A stretch of 64,000 nucleotides of DNA from an uncultured Tateyamaria sp. (GTDB taxonomy: Bacteria; Pseudomonadota; Alphaproteobacteria; Rhodobacterales; Rhodobacteraceae). A model generated the notes under the pieces. It was not told the DNA's origin. It saw only the letters and a program-made list of their open reading frames with translations, and did not search any database. The position numbers were made by a program, and so were the translations under genes. Location of the stretch: assembly GCF_947503385.1 (NCBI RefSeq), contig NZ_CANNDO010000010.1, positions 1 through 64,000 on the forward strand, in the 5' to 3' direction. How positions within the stretch are numbered: the first letter of the stretch is position 1; each line of letters begins with the position of its first letter. Shown here piece by piece: positions 18,318 through 26,179 of the stretch.

Positions 18318-18701
18318 TCAGTTCTCCCGTTGCGGCACGTCGTCCGCGATGTCGTAGTAATCGCCCTTGAAGGCGGTAAAGATGTGCTTGGCTGTTTTCA
18401 GGCCGGTGTCGCCGTCGATGGTGCCGCTCATCACTGACACGGCGCCGCCATCATCCTCGTGACGCCAGAACAGGGACGCGCCGCAGCGGTTGCAAAATCC
18501 GCGCTCGGCCTTGGGCGATGACGGATACCACGTCAGCGTGTCTGTTCCTGTCAGGGTCAACTGACCCGGTTGCACCTGCGTCGCGGACACGTAGTGGCCG
18601 CTGGTCTTGCGGCATTGCAGGCAGTGGCAGGCCACTGAATCGCGCAATGCGCCGCTTAGTGTGAAGGTCACACCGCCGCACAGGCAGCTTCCCGTTTTCA
18701 T
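18318..18701 (-). CDS. GFA (glutathione-dependent formaldehyde-activating) family protein
   Basis: A 127-residue CENP-V/GFA-domain protein with the expected zinc cysteines: C6 and C8 in GSCLCGG, C25/C27/C30 in ACHCLQC, C70 and C73 in FCNRCG. Members bind zinc and some were linked to formaldehyde-glutathione chemistry, although the formaldehyde-activating activity of the family is disputed. Its place beside two demethylating dehydrogenases, which can leak formaldehyde, makes that role plausible. The start overlaps the LysE gene stop (ATGA). Confidence 0.85.
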   Translation of the reverse strand: MKTGSCLCGGVTFTLSGALRDSVACHCLQCRKTSGHYVSATQVQPGQLTLTGTDTLTWYPSSPKAERGFCNRCGASLFWRHEDDGGAVSVMSGTIDGDTGLKTAKHIFTAFKGDYYDIADDVPQREN

Positions 18702-19321
18702 GCCGTCCTCCCCGGTGTTGTGACGGTTCCGAGCAGGACGCCGTAGATGATGAAACACCCGGCCAGCGCGCGTTGTAGCCACATGTTGAACACAGCCCCC
18801 AACGCGGCGCGTCCCAGACCGGCGCCCAATGCGGTGAACCCGGCATAGCTGAGCGCGGTCAGCGTCAGCGCGGTTGGCATGATCACCCACATCTGGTCCC
18901 AGACCGGCACATCGGGCTGCACGAATTGCGAAAACGCGGCGAGGTAGCCCGCGATGCTCTTGGGGTTGATCGTGGCAATGGCGAGGGCGCGCAGGTAGAC
19001 GGATCGGCCATTTTGTGCGCCCGCTTCGGGTATCGTCCCGGCCCGCATCCACGCGCGGATGCCCAACCAGATCAGGACCGCCGCGCCCACCACCTTGGCC
19101 ACCGCAAAGGCTGTTGCCGACGCGGCGATCAGCGCCGTGACACCAAAGGCCGACAGGATCAGGAAGGCGGATGCCTGCATCAGGATCGCAAGAATGCCGG
19201 GCAAAGAGCGGCGAAACCCGAGGGTCATGCCGTTGGTGATGCAATTGACGGCGTTGGGGCCCGGCGTCGTGACGAACACGACCCAGAACAGCGCAAAGAT
19301 GATCCACGCCTCGATGCTCAT
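18698..19321 (-). CDS. LysE family exporter
   Basis: A 207-residue inner-membrane protein of about six spans with the family start WVVFVTTPGPNAVNCITNGMTLGFRRSL (14-41). LysE/RhtB proteins export amino acids or derivatives. It sits between the XRE-cupin regulator and the GFA/FAD-GcvT genes, overlapping both ends (TGATG and ATGA). It probably removes an amino acid made or accumulated during methyl-amine catabolism, such as glycine, sarcosine or methionine; this is context only. Confidence 0.85.
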   Translation of the reverse strand: MSIEAWIIFALFWVVFVTTPGPNAVNCITNGMTLGFRRSLPGILAILMQASAFLILSAFGVTALIAASATAFAVAKVVGAAVLIWLGIRAWMRAGTIPEAGAQNGRSVYLRALAIATINPKSIAGYLAAFSQFVQPDVPVWDQMWVIMPTALTLTALSYAGFTALGAGLGRAALGAVFNMWLQRALAGCFIIYGVLLGTVTTPGRTA

Positions 19322-19893
19322 CAGTAGACGGGCGGTGCGATGACCCAGATCGCCACAGCGGGGCGCGGGTGCGGATTCATCCAGCGAAACGGCTCGCCCC
19401 GGATGCGGAAACTGTCGCCCGGTCCAACCGAATAGAGCCGCCCGCTGATTTCGAGGTCCAGCGCGCCGGAAATGACGTAGCCCACTTCCTGCGTGGGGCG
19501 GGTCACGGTGTCGGTGATTTCGCTGAATGGCTCGAATGTGGAATGCACCACCTCAAAGTCGTCGGTGAGGTCGGGTGACAGCAGTTCTTCGACCAGACCA
19601 GCGGCGCGGGACCCGATGGGGCGGCGGGCGTGCTGGCGTACGATGAACCCTTCTTCTTCTGCCGGGGCGGCGCCGTAGCGGAACAGGGTGGAGACGGCGA
19701 TATCGAGCGTTGCCGCCATGTGCCGCAGATCGGTGATGGACGGATCGGACATGTCACGCTCGACCTGACTGACCCAGCCCACGGATCGGCCAAGCGCGTC
19801 GGCCATGTCCTGCAATGTCAGCCCACGCGCCTTGCGCAGGGCGCGCAGATCAGCGCCAAGCGAATGTGCGGTGGGTGGATGCGATTGCAACAT
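19321..19893 (-). CDS. XRE-cupin transcriptional regulator
   Basis: A 190-residue regulator: an N-terminal Cro/CI-type helix-turn-helix (LGADLRALRKARGLTLQDMA, about 11-30, then SVGWVSQVERDMSDPS) and a C-terminal cupin (about 105-185, ending RGEPFRWMNPHPRPAVAIWV). Such one-component regulators often sense amino acids, amines or methylated compounds and control the genes next to them. It heads the LysE-GFA-FAD/GcvT block, sharing one base with the LysE start. The ATG at 19893 is favoured by domain alignment although its ribosome-binding site is weak; an ATG at 19923 would lie in the palindrome upstream. Confidence 0.82.
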   Translation of the reverse strand: MLQSHPPTAHSLGADLRALRKARGLTLQDMADALGRSVGWVSQVERDMSDPSITDLRHMAATLDIAVSTLFRYGAAPAEEEGFIVRQHARRPIGSRAAGLVEELLSPDLTDDFEVVHSTFEPFSEITDTVTRPTQEVGYVISGALDLEISGRLYSVGPGDSFRIRGEPFRWMNPHPRPAVAIWVIAPPVY

Positions 19894-19898
19894 GAGTC

Positions 19899-19963
19899 GT
19901 GAAAAATCCCTATGTCTTTTCATGTCGCCGCAGCGCACATGAAAAAGCAAGAGATTTTTTCAC
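19899..19963. promoter_or_regulatory. Nested inverted repeat upstream of the XRE-cupin gene (operator candidate)
   Basis: Outer arms are gtgaaaaatc (19899-19908) and gattttttcac (19953-19963). Inner arms are cttttcatgt (19916-19925) and acatgaaaaag (19937-19947). Each pair is complementary apart from one extra base in the right arm, and all four share a TGAAAAA-like core. Four core copies symmetric about one centre, immediately before a helix-turn-helix gene, is the pattern expected for autoregulation by paired dimers. Confidence 0.55.
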
Positions 19964-19973
19964 GGATGGTGTA

Positions 19974-20423
19974 TCACCGGGAAAACACATCCGCGAGGAT
20001 GCGGGCCAGATTGTCGGCGTCATCGGTTGTGAATGCATCGGGTTGGTCGCTGTCGATGTCAAAGACGGCGATCAGGTCACCCGCCGTGTTCCAGACCGGC
20101 AGCACCAGTTCGGATCGGGTGGAACTGGCGCAGGCGATGTGGCCGGGAAAGGCGTCGACATCGGCGACCCGTTGCACCTTGCCCGTGCGGGCCGCAGCCC
20201 CGCAGACGCCGCGCGAAAAGGGGATATGCAGGCAGCCGTGCCCACCCTGATATGGGCCGATCTTGAGCATTTCGGGGCCGGTGACGCGGTAAAACCCGGT
20301 CCAGTCGAAACGCGCATCGCTGTGATGCACCTCGCAGGTGACAGTGGCCATCAGGGCCACCACGTCATCCTCGCCTTCGGTCAGGCTTTGGAGTGTTGTG
20401 GCGAGTTCAGCATAGTCGGGCAT
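19974..20423 (-). CDS. GAF-domain free methionine-(R)-sulfoxide reductase
   Basis: A 149-residue GAF protein with the fRMsr signature, not a signalling GAF. The three catalytic-type cysteines are all present: C64 (GGHGCLHIPF), C74 (SRGVCGAAA) and C98 (GHIACASSTRSELVLP). The family reduces free methionine-R-sulfoxide using thioredoxin-type donors. It starts four bases after the ALDH16 stop, so it is co-transcribed with it. A methionine-repair enzyme fits next to a homocysteine methyltransferase cluster. Confidence 0.9.
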   Translation of the reverse strand: MPDYAELATTLQSLTEGEDDVVALMATVTCEVHHSDARFDWTGFYRVTGPEMLKIGPYQGGHGCLHIPFSRGVCGAAARTGKVQRVADVDAFPGHIACASSTRSELVLPVWNTAGDLIAVFDIDSDQPDAFTTDDADNLARILADVFSR

Positions 20424-20427
20424 GTCG

Positions 20428-22770
20428 TCACTCGCCGTAGGGAACCCAGATGGTTTTGACTTCGGTTGCGGCATCAAGGAACCCGCGGCCTTCGCCCGCC
20501 GTTCCCATCCAGTCGCGTGCAGCACCGTTGTTGACCCATGTCCGTTTGAGGTTCATGGCCGCGCCCCGTTCGATCTCGGCTGACAGGTCGGTGCCGGAGA
20601 AGGACCAGACCGCGTCCACGTTCATGTGCTTGGCCATATGCGGCGCAAGCTCGCCGTGGTTGCCGGTCAGGACGTTGACGACGCCACCCGGCACGTCCGA
20701 GGTTTCCAGCACTTGGTAGAAATCCGTGGCCGCCAGCGGGAACGGGTCCGAGGCCACCAGCACCGCGCGGTTGCCCATGGCGATGGCCGGGGCCATGAGG
20801 GACACAAGCCCCAGCAGGGGCGCATCGTCCGGGCAGAACGCGCCGATGATGCCAACCGGTTCGTGCATGGCCAGCGCCACGCCGCGCAACGGCACCCCCT
20901 TGGCTGCGCCATCGTATTTGTCGGCCCATGCCGCATAGGTGAAGAGGCGCCGGATCGAAGCCTCAACCTCTTTGGCGCCGCCCTTGCCGCCTTGTAACGC
21001 GTCCAGACGGGCCGCGAATTCTGTCGCCCGCGCGGACAGGTTTTCCGCGATGTAGTAGAGGATTTGCGCCCGCAGGTGGCCGGTGGTCTTGCTCCAGCTT
21101 GCCGCGCCTTGCGCGGCCTCGACCGCGTTGCGGATGTCCTTGCGGTTGGCAAGGCTCGTTTGCCCCAAGAGCGCGCCGTTCTTGGCGTAGACATTGCGGC
21201 TGTAGCCGCCGTCGGGCCGCGCCTGTTTGCCCCCGATATAGAGTTTGGCGGTGCGGTCCAGCAGGTCGGTTGGGCCCGCGTCACCGGCAAAGGCGGCGAT
21301 GGCTTTGACGGCCTTGGCCTTGCCCGCAGGTTTTGTGTAGGCGCGCAGCCCTTCCCATCCGCCTTCGCGGCCAAAGCCGCTTTCGCGGACACCGCCGAAC
21401 CCTGCTGCGGCGTCAAAGAGGTTGGTGGCATTCACCCAGACAACGCCAGCCGCCAGTTTGGGCGCGATATCCAGCGCAAGGTTCACATTCTCGGTCCAGA
21501 CAGTTGCGGCCAGACCGTAGCGCGTGTTGTTGGCCAATTGGACCGCTTCGGCAGGCGTGCGGAAGGTGGTGGAGACAAGGACCGGGCCAAAGATCTCCTC
21601 TTGCATCAGCGTGTCGGCGGTGTTGAGCCCGGTGATCAGGGTGGGCGGGTAGTAACATCCCGTCGCAGGCAGCGCGGTCTGCGCCTGATAGGTGTCGCCC
21701 GCGCTGTTCTCGCTGACCATGCGGGTGATTGTGTCGAGTTGCACAGGGTCCACGACCGCGCCCACGTCGATGCTTTTGTCCAGCGGGTCGCCAATACGCA
21801 GCTTGTCCATGCGCGCGCGCAGCTTGGCATAGAACTGATCCGCAACCGGTTCGTGGACCAACAGGCGGGAACCTGCACAGCAAACCTGCCCCTGATTGAA
21901 CCAGATGGCGTCCACCAGCCCTTCGACCGCGGAATCAAGGTCGGCGTCGTCAAAGACGATGTAGGGGGACTTGCCGCCCAGTTCGAGCGTCAGTGCCTTG
22001 CCCGTGCCTGCCGTCGCCTCGCGGATGCGGCGACCCACGGAGGTGGAGCCGGTAAAGGCGATCTTGTCCACGTCGGCATTCACGATCATCTCGCCCACGG
22101 CACCGTCGCCGGTGACGATGTTGACCACGCCCTTGGGCACGCCCGCCTGCTGGCAGATTTCCGCAAAGAGCAGCGCGGTGAGCGACGTGTATTCGGCGGG
22201 TTTCAGCACCACCGTGTTGCCCATCGCCAGCGCGGGCGCGATTTTCCAGGCCAGCATGAGCAGGGGGAAATTCCACGGAATGATCTGGCCGCATACGCCG
22301 AGGGGTTCGCGGTCGGGCAGTTCGGCCTCCATCAACTGGGCCATGCCTGCGTGATAGTAGAAATGACGCTGGGCAAGGGGGATGTCGATGTCGCGGCTTT
22401 CGCGGATGGGTTTGCCGTTGTCGAGCGTCTCAAGCACCGCAAAAAGGCGGCTGTGTTTCTGCAAGAGACGCGCAATGGCATACAGCACGCGGGCGCGCGT
22501 GTGGCCGCCCGCCTTGGCCCATTTGGGCTGTGCGGTGCGGGCCGCTTTGACGGCGGCGTCGACGTCGTCTTGCGTGGCTTGGCTGAGCGTGGCGAGCACT
22601 TCGCCCGTGGCGGGGTTTTTGCTGTCAAAGCCGTCGGCAGGGTCTGTAAAACTGCCGTCGATGAAATGACCAAACCGCGCGCCCTGATCCACAATCCATG
22701 CGAGCGCGTCGCCTGCCGCTTCGGGGGCGGGGCCGTACTCCATGGTTTCGAAGATATCTTTAACGGTCAT
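20428..22770 (-). CDS. ALDH16-type double-domain aldehyde dehydrogenase
   Basis: A 780-residue protein made of a complete ALDH (about 1-500) followed by a second, shortened ALDH-like domain (about 510-780). The first domain has N167 in IPWNFP, E263 in LELGGKSPY and C297 in NQGQVCCAG. The second keeps the fold blocks (EPVGIIGAFCPDDAPLLGLVSLMAPAIAMGNR) but has no GQxC active-site stretch. This is the ALDH16 plan; bacterial ALDH16s, including a structurally studied Loktanella enzyme, keep the catalytic Cys that the human protein lacks. It lies 44 bases after deoC, whose product acetaldehyde is an obvious candidate substrate (inference). Confidence 0.92.
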   Translation of the reverse strand: MTVKDIFETMEYGPAPEAAGDALAWIVDQGARFGHFIDGSFTDPADGFDSKNPATGEVLATLSQATQDDVDAAVKAARTAQPKWAKAGGHTRARVLYAIARLLQKHSRLFAVLETLDNGKPIRESRDIDIPLAQRHFYYHAGMAQLMEAELPDREPLGVCGQIIPWNFPLLMLAWKIAPALAMGNTVVLKPAEYTSLTALLFAEICQQAGVPKGVVNIVTGDGAVGEMIVNADVDKIAFTGSTSVGRRIREATAGTGKALTLELGGKSPYIVFDDADLDSAVEGLVDAIWFNQGQVCCAGSRLLVHEPVADQFYAKLRARMDKLRIGDPLDKSIDVGAVVDPVQLDTITRMVSENSAGDTYQAQTALPATGCYYPPTLITGLNTADTLMQEEIFGPVLVSTTFRTPAEAVQLANNTRYGLAATVWTENVNLALDIAPKLAAGVVWVNATNLFDAAAGFGGVRESGFGREGGWEGLRAYTKPAGKAKAVKAIAAFAGDAGPTDLLDRTAKLYIGGKQARPDGGYSRNVYAKNGALLGQTSLANRKDIRNAVEAAQGAASWSKTTGHLRAQILYYIAENLSARATEFAARLDALQGGKGGAKEVEASIRRLFTYAAWADKYDGAAKGVPLRGVALAMHEPVGIIGAFCPDDAPLLGLVSLMAPAIAMGNRAVLVASDPFPLAATDFYQVLETSDVPGGVVNVLTGNHGELAPHMAKHMNVDAVWSFSGTDLSAEIERGAAMNLKRTWVNNGAARDWMGTAGEGRGFLDAATEVKTIWVPYGE

Positions 22771-22814
22771 GTTGTGACTCCTTCGTCTCGCCCCGCGATG
22801 TCCCAAGCGTCCGC

Positions 22815-23822
22815 CTAGCCGATGGCATGGTGGTATCCGGCGGAGTACGCTCCGGTCAGGTGGTGTTCGAGTTGGCGTTCGATATCGCCCAGCAGTGACG
22901 ACGCCCCAAAGCGGAACAGGTCCGGTTGCAACCAGCGGTCGCCCAGTTCGTCTTTGATCAGCGACAGATAAATCAGCGCGTCCTTGGCCTTGGAAATGCC
23001 ACCGGCAGGTTTGTAGCCGACGCGGTAGCCGGTCCGCTCATAGTAATCCCGGATGGCGCGGATCATCACAAGGCTGACGGGCAGGGTGGCATTCACGCTT
23101 TCCTTGCCGGTGGACGTCTTGATGAAATCGGCCCCGGCCATCATGCAGACCAGCGACGCCCGCGCCACATTGCGCAATGTGCCCAGTTCGCCCGTGGCGA
23201 GGATCGCCTTGACGTGGGCATCACCGCAGGCGGCGCGCATGGCCTTCATCTCGTCATACAGCGCTTGCCAGTCGCCGGTCAGCACGTGGCGACGGGAGAT
23301 GACGATGTCGATCTCCTTGGCACCGGCGGCGACGCTCTCGCGGATTTCCTGTAGCCGAAGCGGGAGGGGCGACAGGCCTGCGGGAAACCCGGTCGATACA
23401 GCCGCCACCGGGATACCAGTGCCCTTGAGCGCGGCGACCGCCGCCGGGATCATCTCGTGATATACGCAGACGGCACCTGTGGTCAGGTCCGGAACGCCAA
23501 GGGCATCCAGCATCCGTGCATCGACGGGTTGGCGCGCCTTGGCGCACAGCCGTTGCACCCGGCGTTCGGTGTCATCGCCGGACAGGGTTGTCAGGTCGAT
23601 ACAGGCCACAGCGCGCAAAAGCCACGCCGCCTGATGGTCCTTCTTGATCGAGCGGCGGCCGGGCAGGGTCGCGCAGCGCCGTTCGATCGCAGAGGTGTTG
23701 GCCTGCACGCGCGCCACCCAGTCAAGGTCGAGCGGGATGCCGGGATTGCGCGGCTCTGTCACTTGCGGCAGCTGCGCGGTTTGGGTTGTCGTCGCTGCGT
23801 CCAGCGCGGTTGTGTCTGTCAT
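22815..23822 (-). CDS. deoC: Deoxyribose-phosphate aldolase
   Basis: A 335-residue class I aldolase that splits 2-deoxyribose-5-phosphate into glyceraldehyde-3-phosphate and acetaldehyde. The Schiff-base lysine is in ADFIKTSTGKES, with the second lysine in GYKPAGGISKAKDAL. It belongs to the longer DeoC class with an N-terminal extension (about 60 residues before LDLDWV-type alignment), as in many proteobacteria and eukaryotes. ATG at 23822 follows AAGGGTG. It begins the minus-strand run with ALDH16. The 177-base gap to its right is shared with the divergent DUF4173 gene and should contain both promoters. Confidence 0.93.
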   Translation of the reverse strand: MTDTTALDAATTTQTAQLPQVTEPRNPGIPLDLDWVARVQANTSAIERRCATLPGRRSIKKDHQAAWLLRAVACIDLTTLSGDDTERRVQRLCAKARQPVDARMLDALGVPDLTTGAVCVYHEMIPAAVAALKGTGIPVAAVSTGFPAGLSPLPLRLQEIRESVAAGAKEIDIVISRRHVLTGDWQALYDEMKAMRAACGDAHVKAILATGELGTLRNVARASLVCMMAGADFIKTSTGKESVNATLPVSLVMIRAIRDYYERTGYRVGYKPAGGISKAKDALIYLSLIKDELGDRWLQPDLFRFGASSLLGDIERQLEHHLTGAYSAGYHHAIG

Positions 23823-23999
23823 GGGGCACCCTTTGCGGCAGTGCGGGCAGGCCATGGTGGTGGCATGACGACGGCCCTTTGGCAAGGGTCACGCCACGTG
23901 CGCGCTGCACAACCTCTGCACAAATCACACCCGTTTGGCTGCACAAGCCGTTGCGAGGAAAGGCGTCAGATCAAGGCACGGACTGAAGGGGGCAGGAGC

Positions 24000-25496
24000 A
24001 TGGACGGATTTTCGAAACGCGGGGTGCCGCTGGCGATGCAGCGGGATGGCTGGTGGCTGAGCGCAGAGACAGAACAGGTGGCGCGCCGCTGGCGGGTGTC
24101 CGGTGGCGATGGTGTGCGGCTGGGGCTGCTGGCGGCGCTGATTGCGCTGGCGGACGTCTTGGTGTGGCAAGTGATGCCGGGGCTGAGCCTTGCGCTGTTT
24201 GCCTTTGCGGTATTTGTGTCGGGACTGGCCATTGCGTGGCCGCGTCTGGCCACGCGCACGCGCATCGGCGCGGCAAGTGGCCTTGTGCTGTGCCTGCTGC
24301 CCCTGGTCGAGTTGGTGCAGCCGCTGTCCATGCTTGTCGCCTTATGTGGGCTTTCGGTCATCACAGCGGTGCTGGCGGGGGTCCGGTCGCATGATCTGGT
24401 GCGCGCCGCATTGCGCCTGTGGTGGGTGGCACCGGGCCAGTCGCTGGGCGACGGCGCGCGCGCGATCCGGGGCATCGGCAGTCTCAAGGGGGCACGCTGG
24501 GACCTGCGGTCGCTTGTCATGGCATGGGCGCTGCCCGCTGTGGCGACGCTGGTCTTTGCGGCGCTGCTGGCGGGTGCGAACCCGGTGCTGGACCACGTAC
24601 TGACCGATTTTGCACGCTGGCAACCGTCGACACCGGATATGTGGCGTTTAGGGTTCTGGGGGATCGTTGCGGCAGCTGTCTGGCCCGTGCTGGTGACGTA
24701 CCGGATGCGCGAGCGGTTGCAATTCCGCCGCCCGCAGCGCGCCACCGTACGCCGTGAGGGGGTCGTAAACGCAGGTTCGGTCGCGCGCTCACTGGTGGCG
24801 TTCAATGCGCTCTTTGCTGTGCAGACCGGGATGGACGCGCTGTATCTTTATGGCGACGCGACGCTGCCCGAGGGGATCAGCCCGGCCTCCTACGCGCATC
24901 GCGGGGCCTATCCGCTGCTCGCGACGGCCCTGCTGGCGGGTGTGTTCGCCGTGGTGGCGCGCCCGCATCTGGGCCACAGACCCATTGTGCGGATGCTGAT
25001 GATGCTGTGGCTGGCACAGACGCTGGCGCTGGTCTTTGCCAGCATCTGGCGTCTGGACCTGTACGTCGAGGCGTTTGGCCTGACCCGGCTGCGCCTCGCG
25101 GCCTATGTCTGGATGGGTGTCGTTGCGGTGGGCCTGGGCATCACCGCCCAGCAGATTTGGCAGGACCGGCCCGCCGCGTGGATGTTGCTGCGCAGTGGCG
25201 CGCTGGGTGCCGTTGTGCTGTATGCCTGTACCTTTGTGAACTTCGACGGGGTCGTGGCGCGCTACAACCTGACACATGACGTGCCCGAAGACCGCGAGAT
25301 GCTGTGCAAACTGGGCGAAGGGGCAATGCCCGCCATTGTCACCTATTCGGGTCAGACCCCCTTTTGGTACTGCCACAAGCAATTTGCAGAACCCCTGCTG
25401 TTTCACCCCACGGACTGGCGCGAATGGGGCTTTCGCAACTGGCGGGTGCGCCGTAGCCTTGCCGCGATGACCCCGACCGAGACACCGCAGCCATGA
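24000..25496 (+). CDS. DUF4173-type multipass membrane protein
   Basis: A 498-residue inner-membrane protein with about ten to twelve hydrophobic spans, starting MDGFSKRGVPLAMQRDGWWL and ending in a soluble tail (YNLTHDVPEDREMLCKLGEGAMPAIV onward). The pattern fits DUF4173 (related to DUF4153) proteins, whose function is unknown. The ATG at 24000 follows AGGGGGCAGGAG. The stop overlaps the response regulator start (ATGA), so membrane protein, regulator and kinase form one operon. It may be an input or output partner of that two-component system. Confidence 0.7.
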   Translation: MDGFSKRGVPLAMQRDGWWLSAETEQVARRWRVSGGDGVRLGLLAALIALADVLVWQVMPGLSLALFAFAVFVSGLAIAWPRLATRTRIGAASGLVLCLLPLVELVQPLSMLVALCGLSVITAVLAGVRSHDLVRAALRLWWVAPGQSLGDGARAIRGIGSLKGARWDLRSLVMAWALPAVATLVFAALLAGANPVLDHVLTDFARWQPSTPDMWRLGFWGIVAAAVWPVLVTYRMRERLQFRRPQRATVRREGVVNAGSVARSLVAFNALFAVQTGMDALYLYGDATLPEGISPASYAHRGAYPLLATALLAGVFAVVARPHLGHRPIVRMLMMLWLAQTLALVFASIWRLDLYVEAFGLTRLRLAAYVWMGVVAVGLGITAQQIWQDRPAAWMLLRSGALGAVVLYACTFVNFDGVVARYNLTHDVPEDREMLCKLGEGAMPAIVTYSGQTPFWYCHKQFAEPLLFHPTDWREWGFRNWRVRRSLAAMTPTETPQP

Positions 25497-26179
25497 CCAA
25501 ACGCCAGCTTCTCGTTATTGATGACGACCCGCAAATTCGGGCCGTGCTGCGCATCGCCTTTGATCAGGCGGGATATGCCGCGGCCGAAGCGGGTGACGGT
25601 GCCGAAGGTTTGGCCAAGGCGCGGTCGGGACGGTTCGATCTGATCGTGCTGGACATCGGCCTGCCCGAGATGGACGGGCTGGCGCTGTGCCGTGCGCTGC
25701 GGGCCAGCGATGACACACCGATCCTGTTTTTGACCGCCCGCGAGGACGAAATCGACCGCGTGCTGGGGTTCGAACTGGGGGGCGACGATTATGTGACCAA
25801 ACCGTTTTCACCGCGCGAACTGGTGGCCCGTGTTGGTGCAATCCTGAAGCGCGGGGCGCGCGCTTCCGCAAATGCAGCCCTGAAACGCGGCATTCTGCAG
25901 GTCGATCCGTCGCGCCATGGCTGCACGGTAAAAGGCGCGCCCGTGACACTGACCGCCCGCGAGATGGAAATCCTCACCCATCTGATGCGCTACCCGGATC
26001 AGGTTGCGGCACGACCGGCGCTGACCGATGCACTGTACGGGGCCGGGACAGCGGTCAGCGACCGCACGCTTGACAGTCATCTGCGCAACTTGCGGGCCAA
26101 GCTGGCAGAGGCGGGGTGTGCCGATGCAATCGAAACAGTGCACGGCGTCGGTATCCGGATGGGTCCATGCCGCGGGTAA
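25493..26179 (+). CDS. OmpR-family response regulator
   Basis: A 228-residue regulator: receiver domain 4-115 with acidic pocket D10-D11, phosphoacceptor D54 (LIVLDIGLPEMDG) and conserved lysine in YVTKPFSP. A winged-helix DNA-binding domain (about 140-226, VTLTAREMEILTHLM and DRTLDSHLRNLRAKL) follows. It overlaps the DUF4173 gene by four bases and the kinase gene by 13, so it pairs with that kinase. Target genes are unknown; the DUF4173 gene is the nearest candidate. Confidence 0.92.
   Translation: MTKRQLLVIDDDPQIRAVLRIAFDQAGYAAAEAGDGAEGLAKARSGRFDLIVLDIGLPEMDGLALCRALRASDDTPILFLTAREDEIDRVLGFELGGDDYVTKPFSPRELVARVGAILKRGARASANAALKRGILQVDPSRHGCTVKGAPVTLTAREMEILTHLMRYPDQVAARPALTDALYGAGTAVSDRTLDSHLRNLRAKLAEAGCADAIETVHGVGIRMGPCRG

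Noticed and set aside
17047..18357. Long open frame antisense to the second FAD/GcvT gene
   Set aside because: It mirrors the codon pattern of the real gene, is rich in His/Arg/Val typical of shadow frames, and has no recognisable domain.
18702..19307. In-frame N-terminal extension of the GFA protein, which would give a 329-residue fusion
   Set aside because: It is a shifted frame of the LysE exporter gene; the GFA zinc motif begins at residue 2-10 after the ATG at 18701.
21064..22818. 584-codon open frame antisense to ALDH16
   Set aside because: The minus-strand gene has full ALDH motifs; the plus-strand frame has none.
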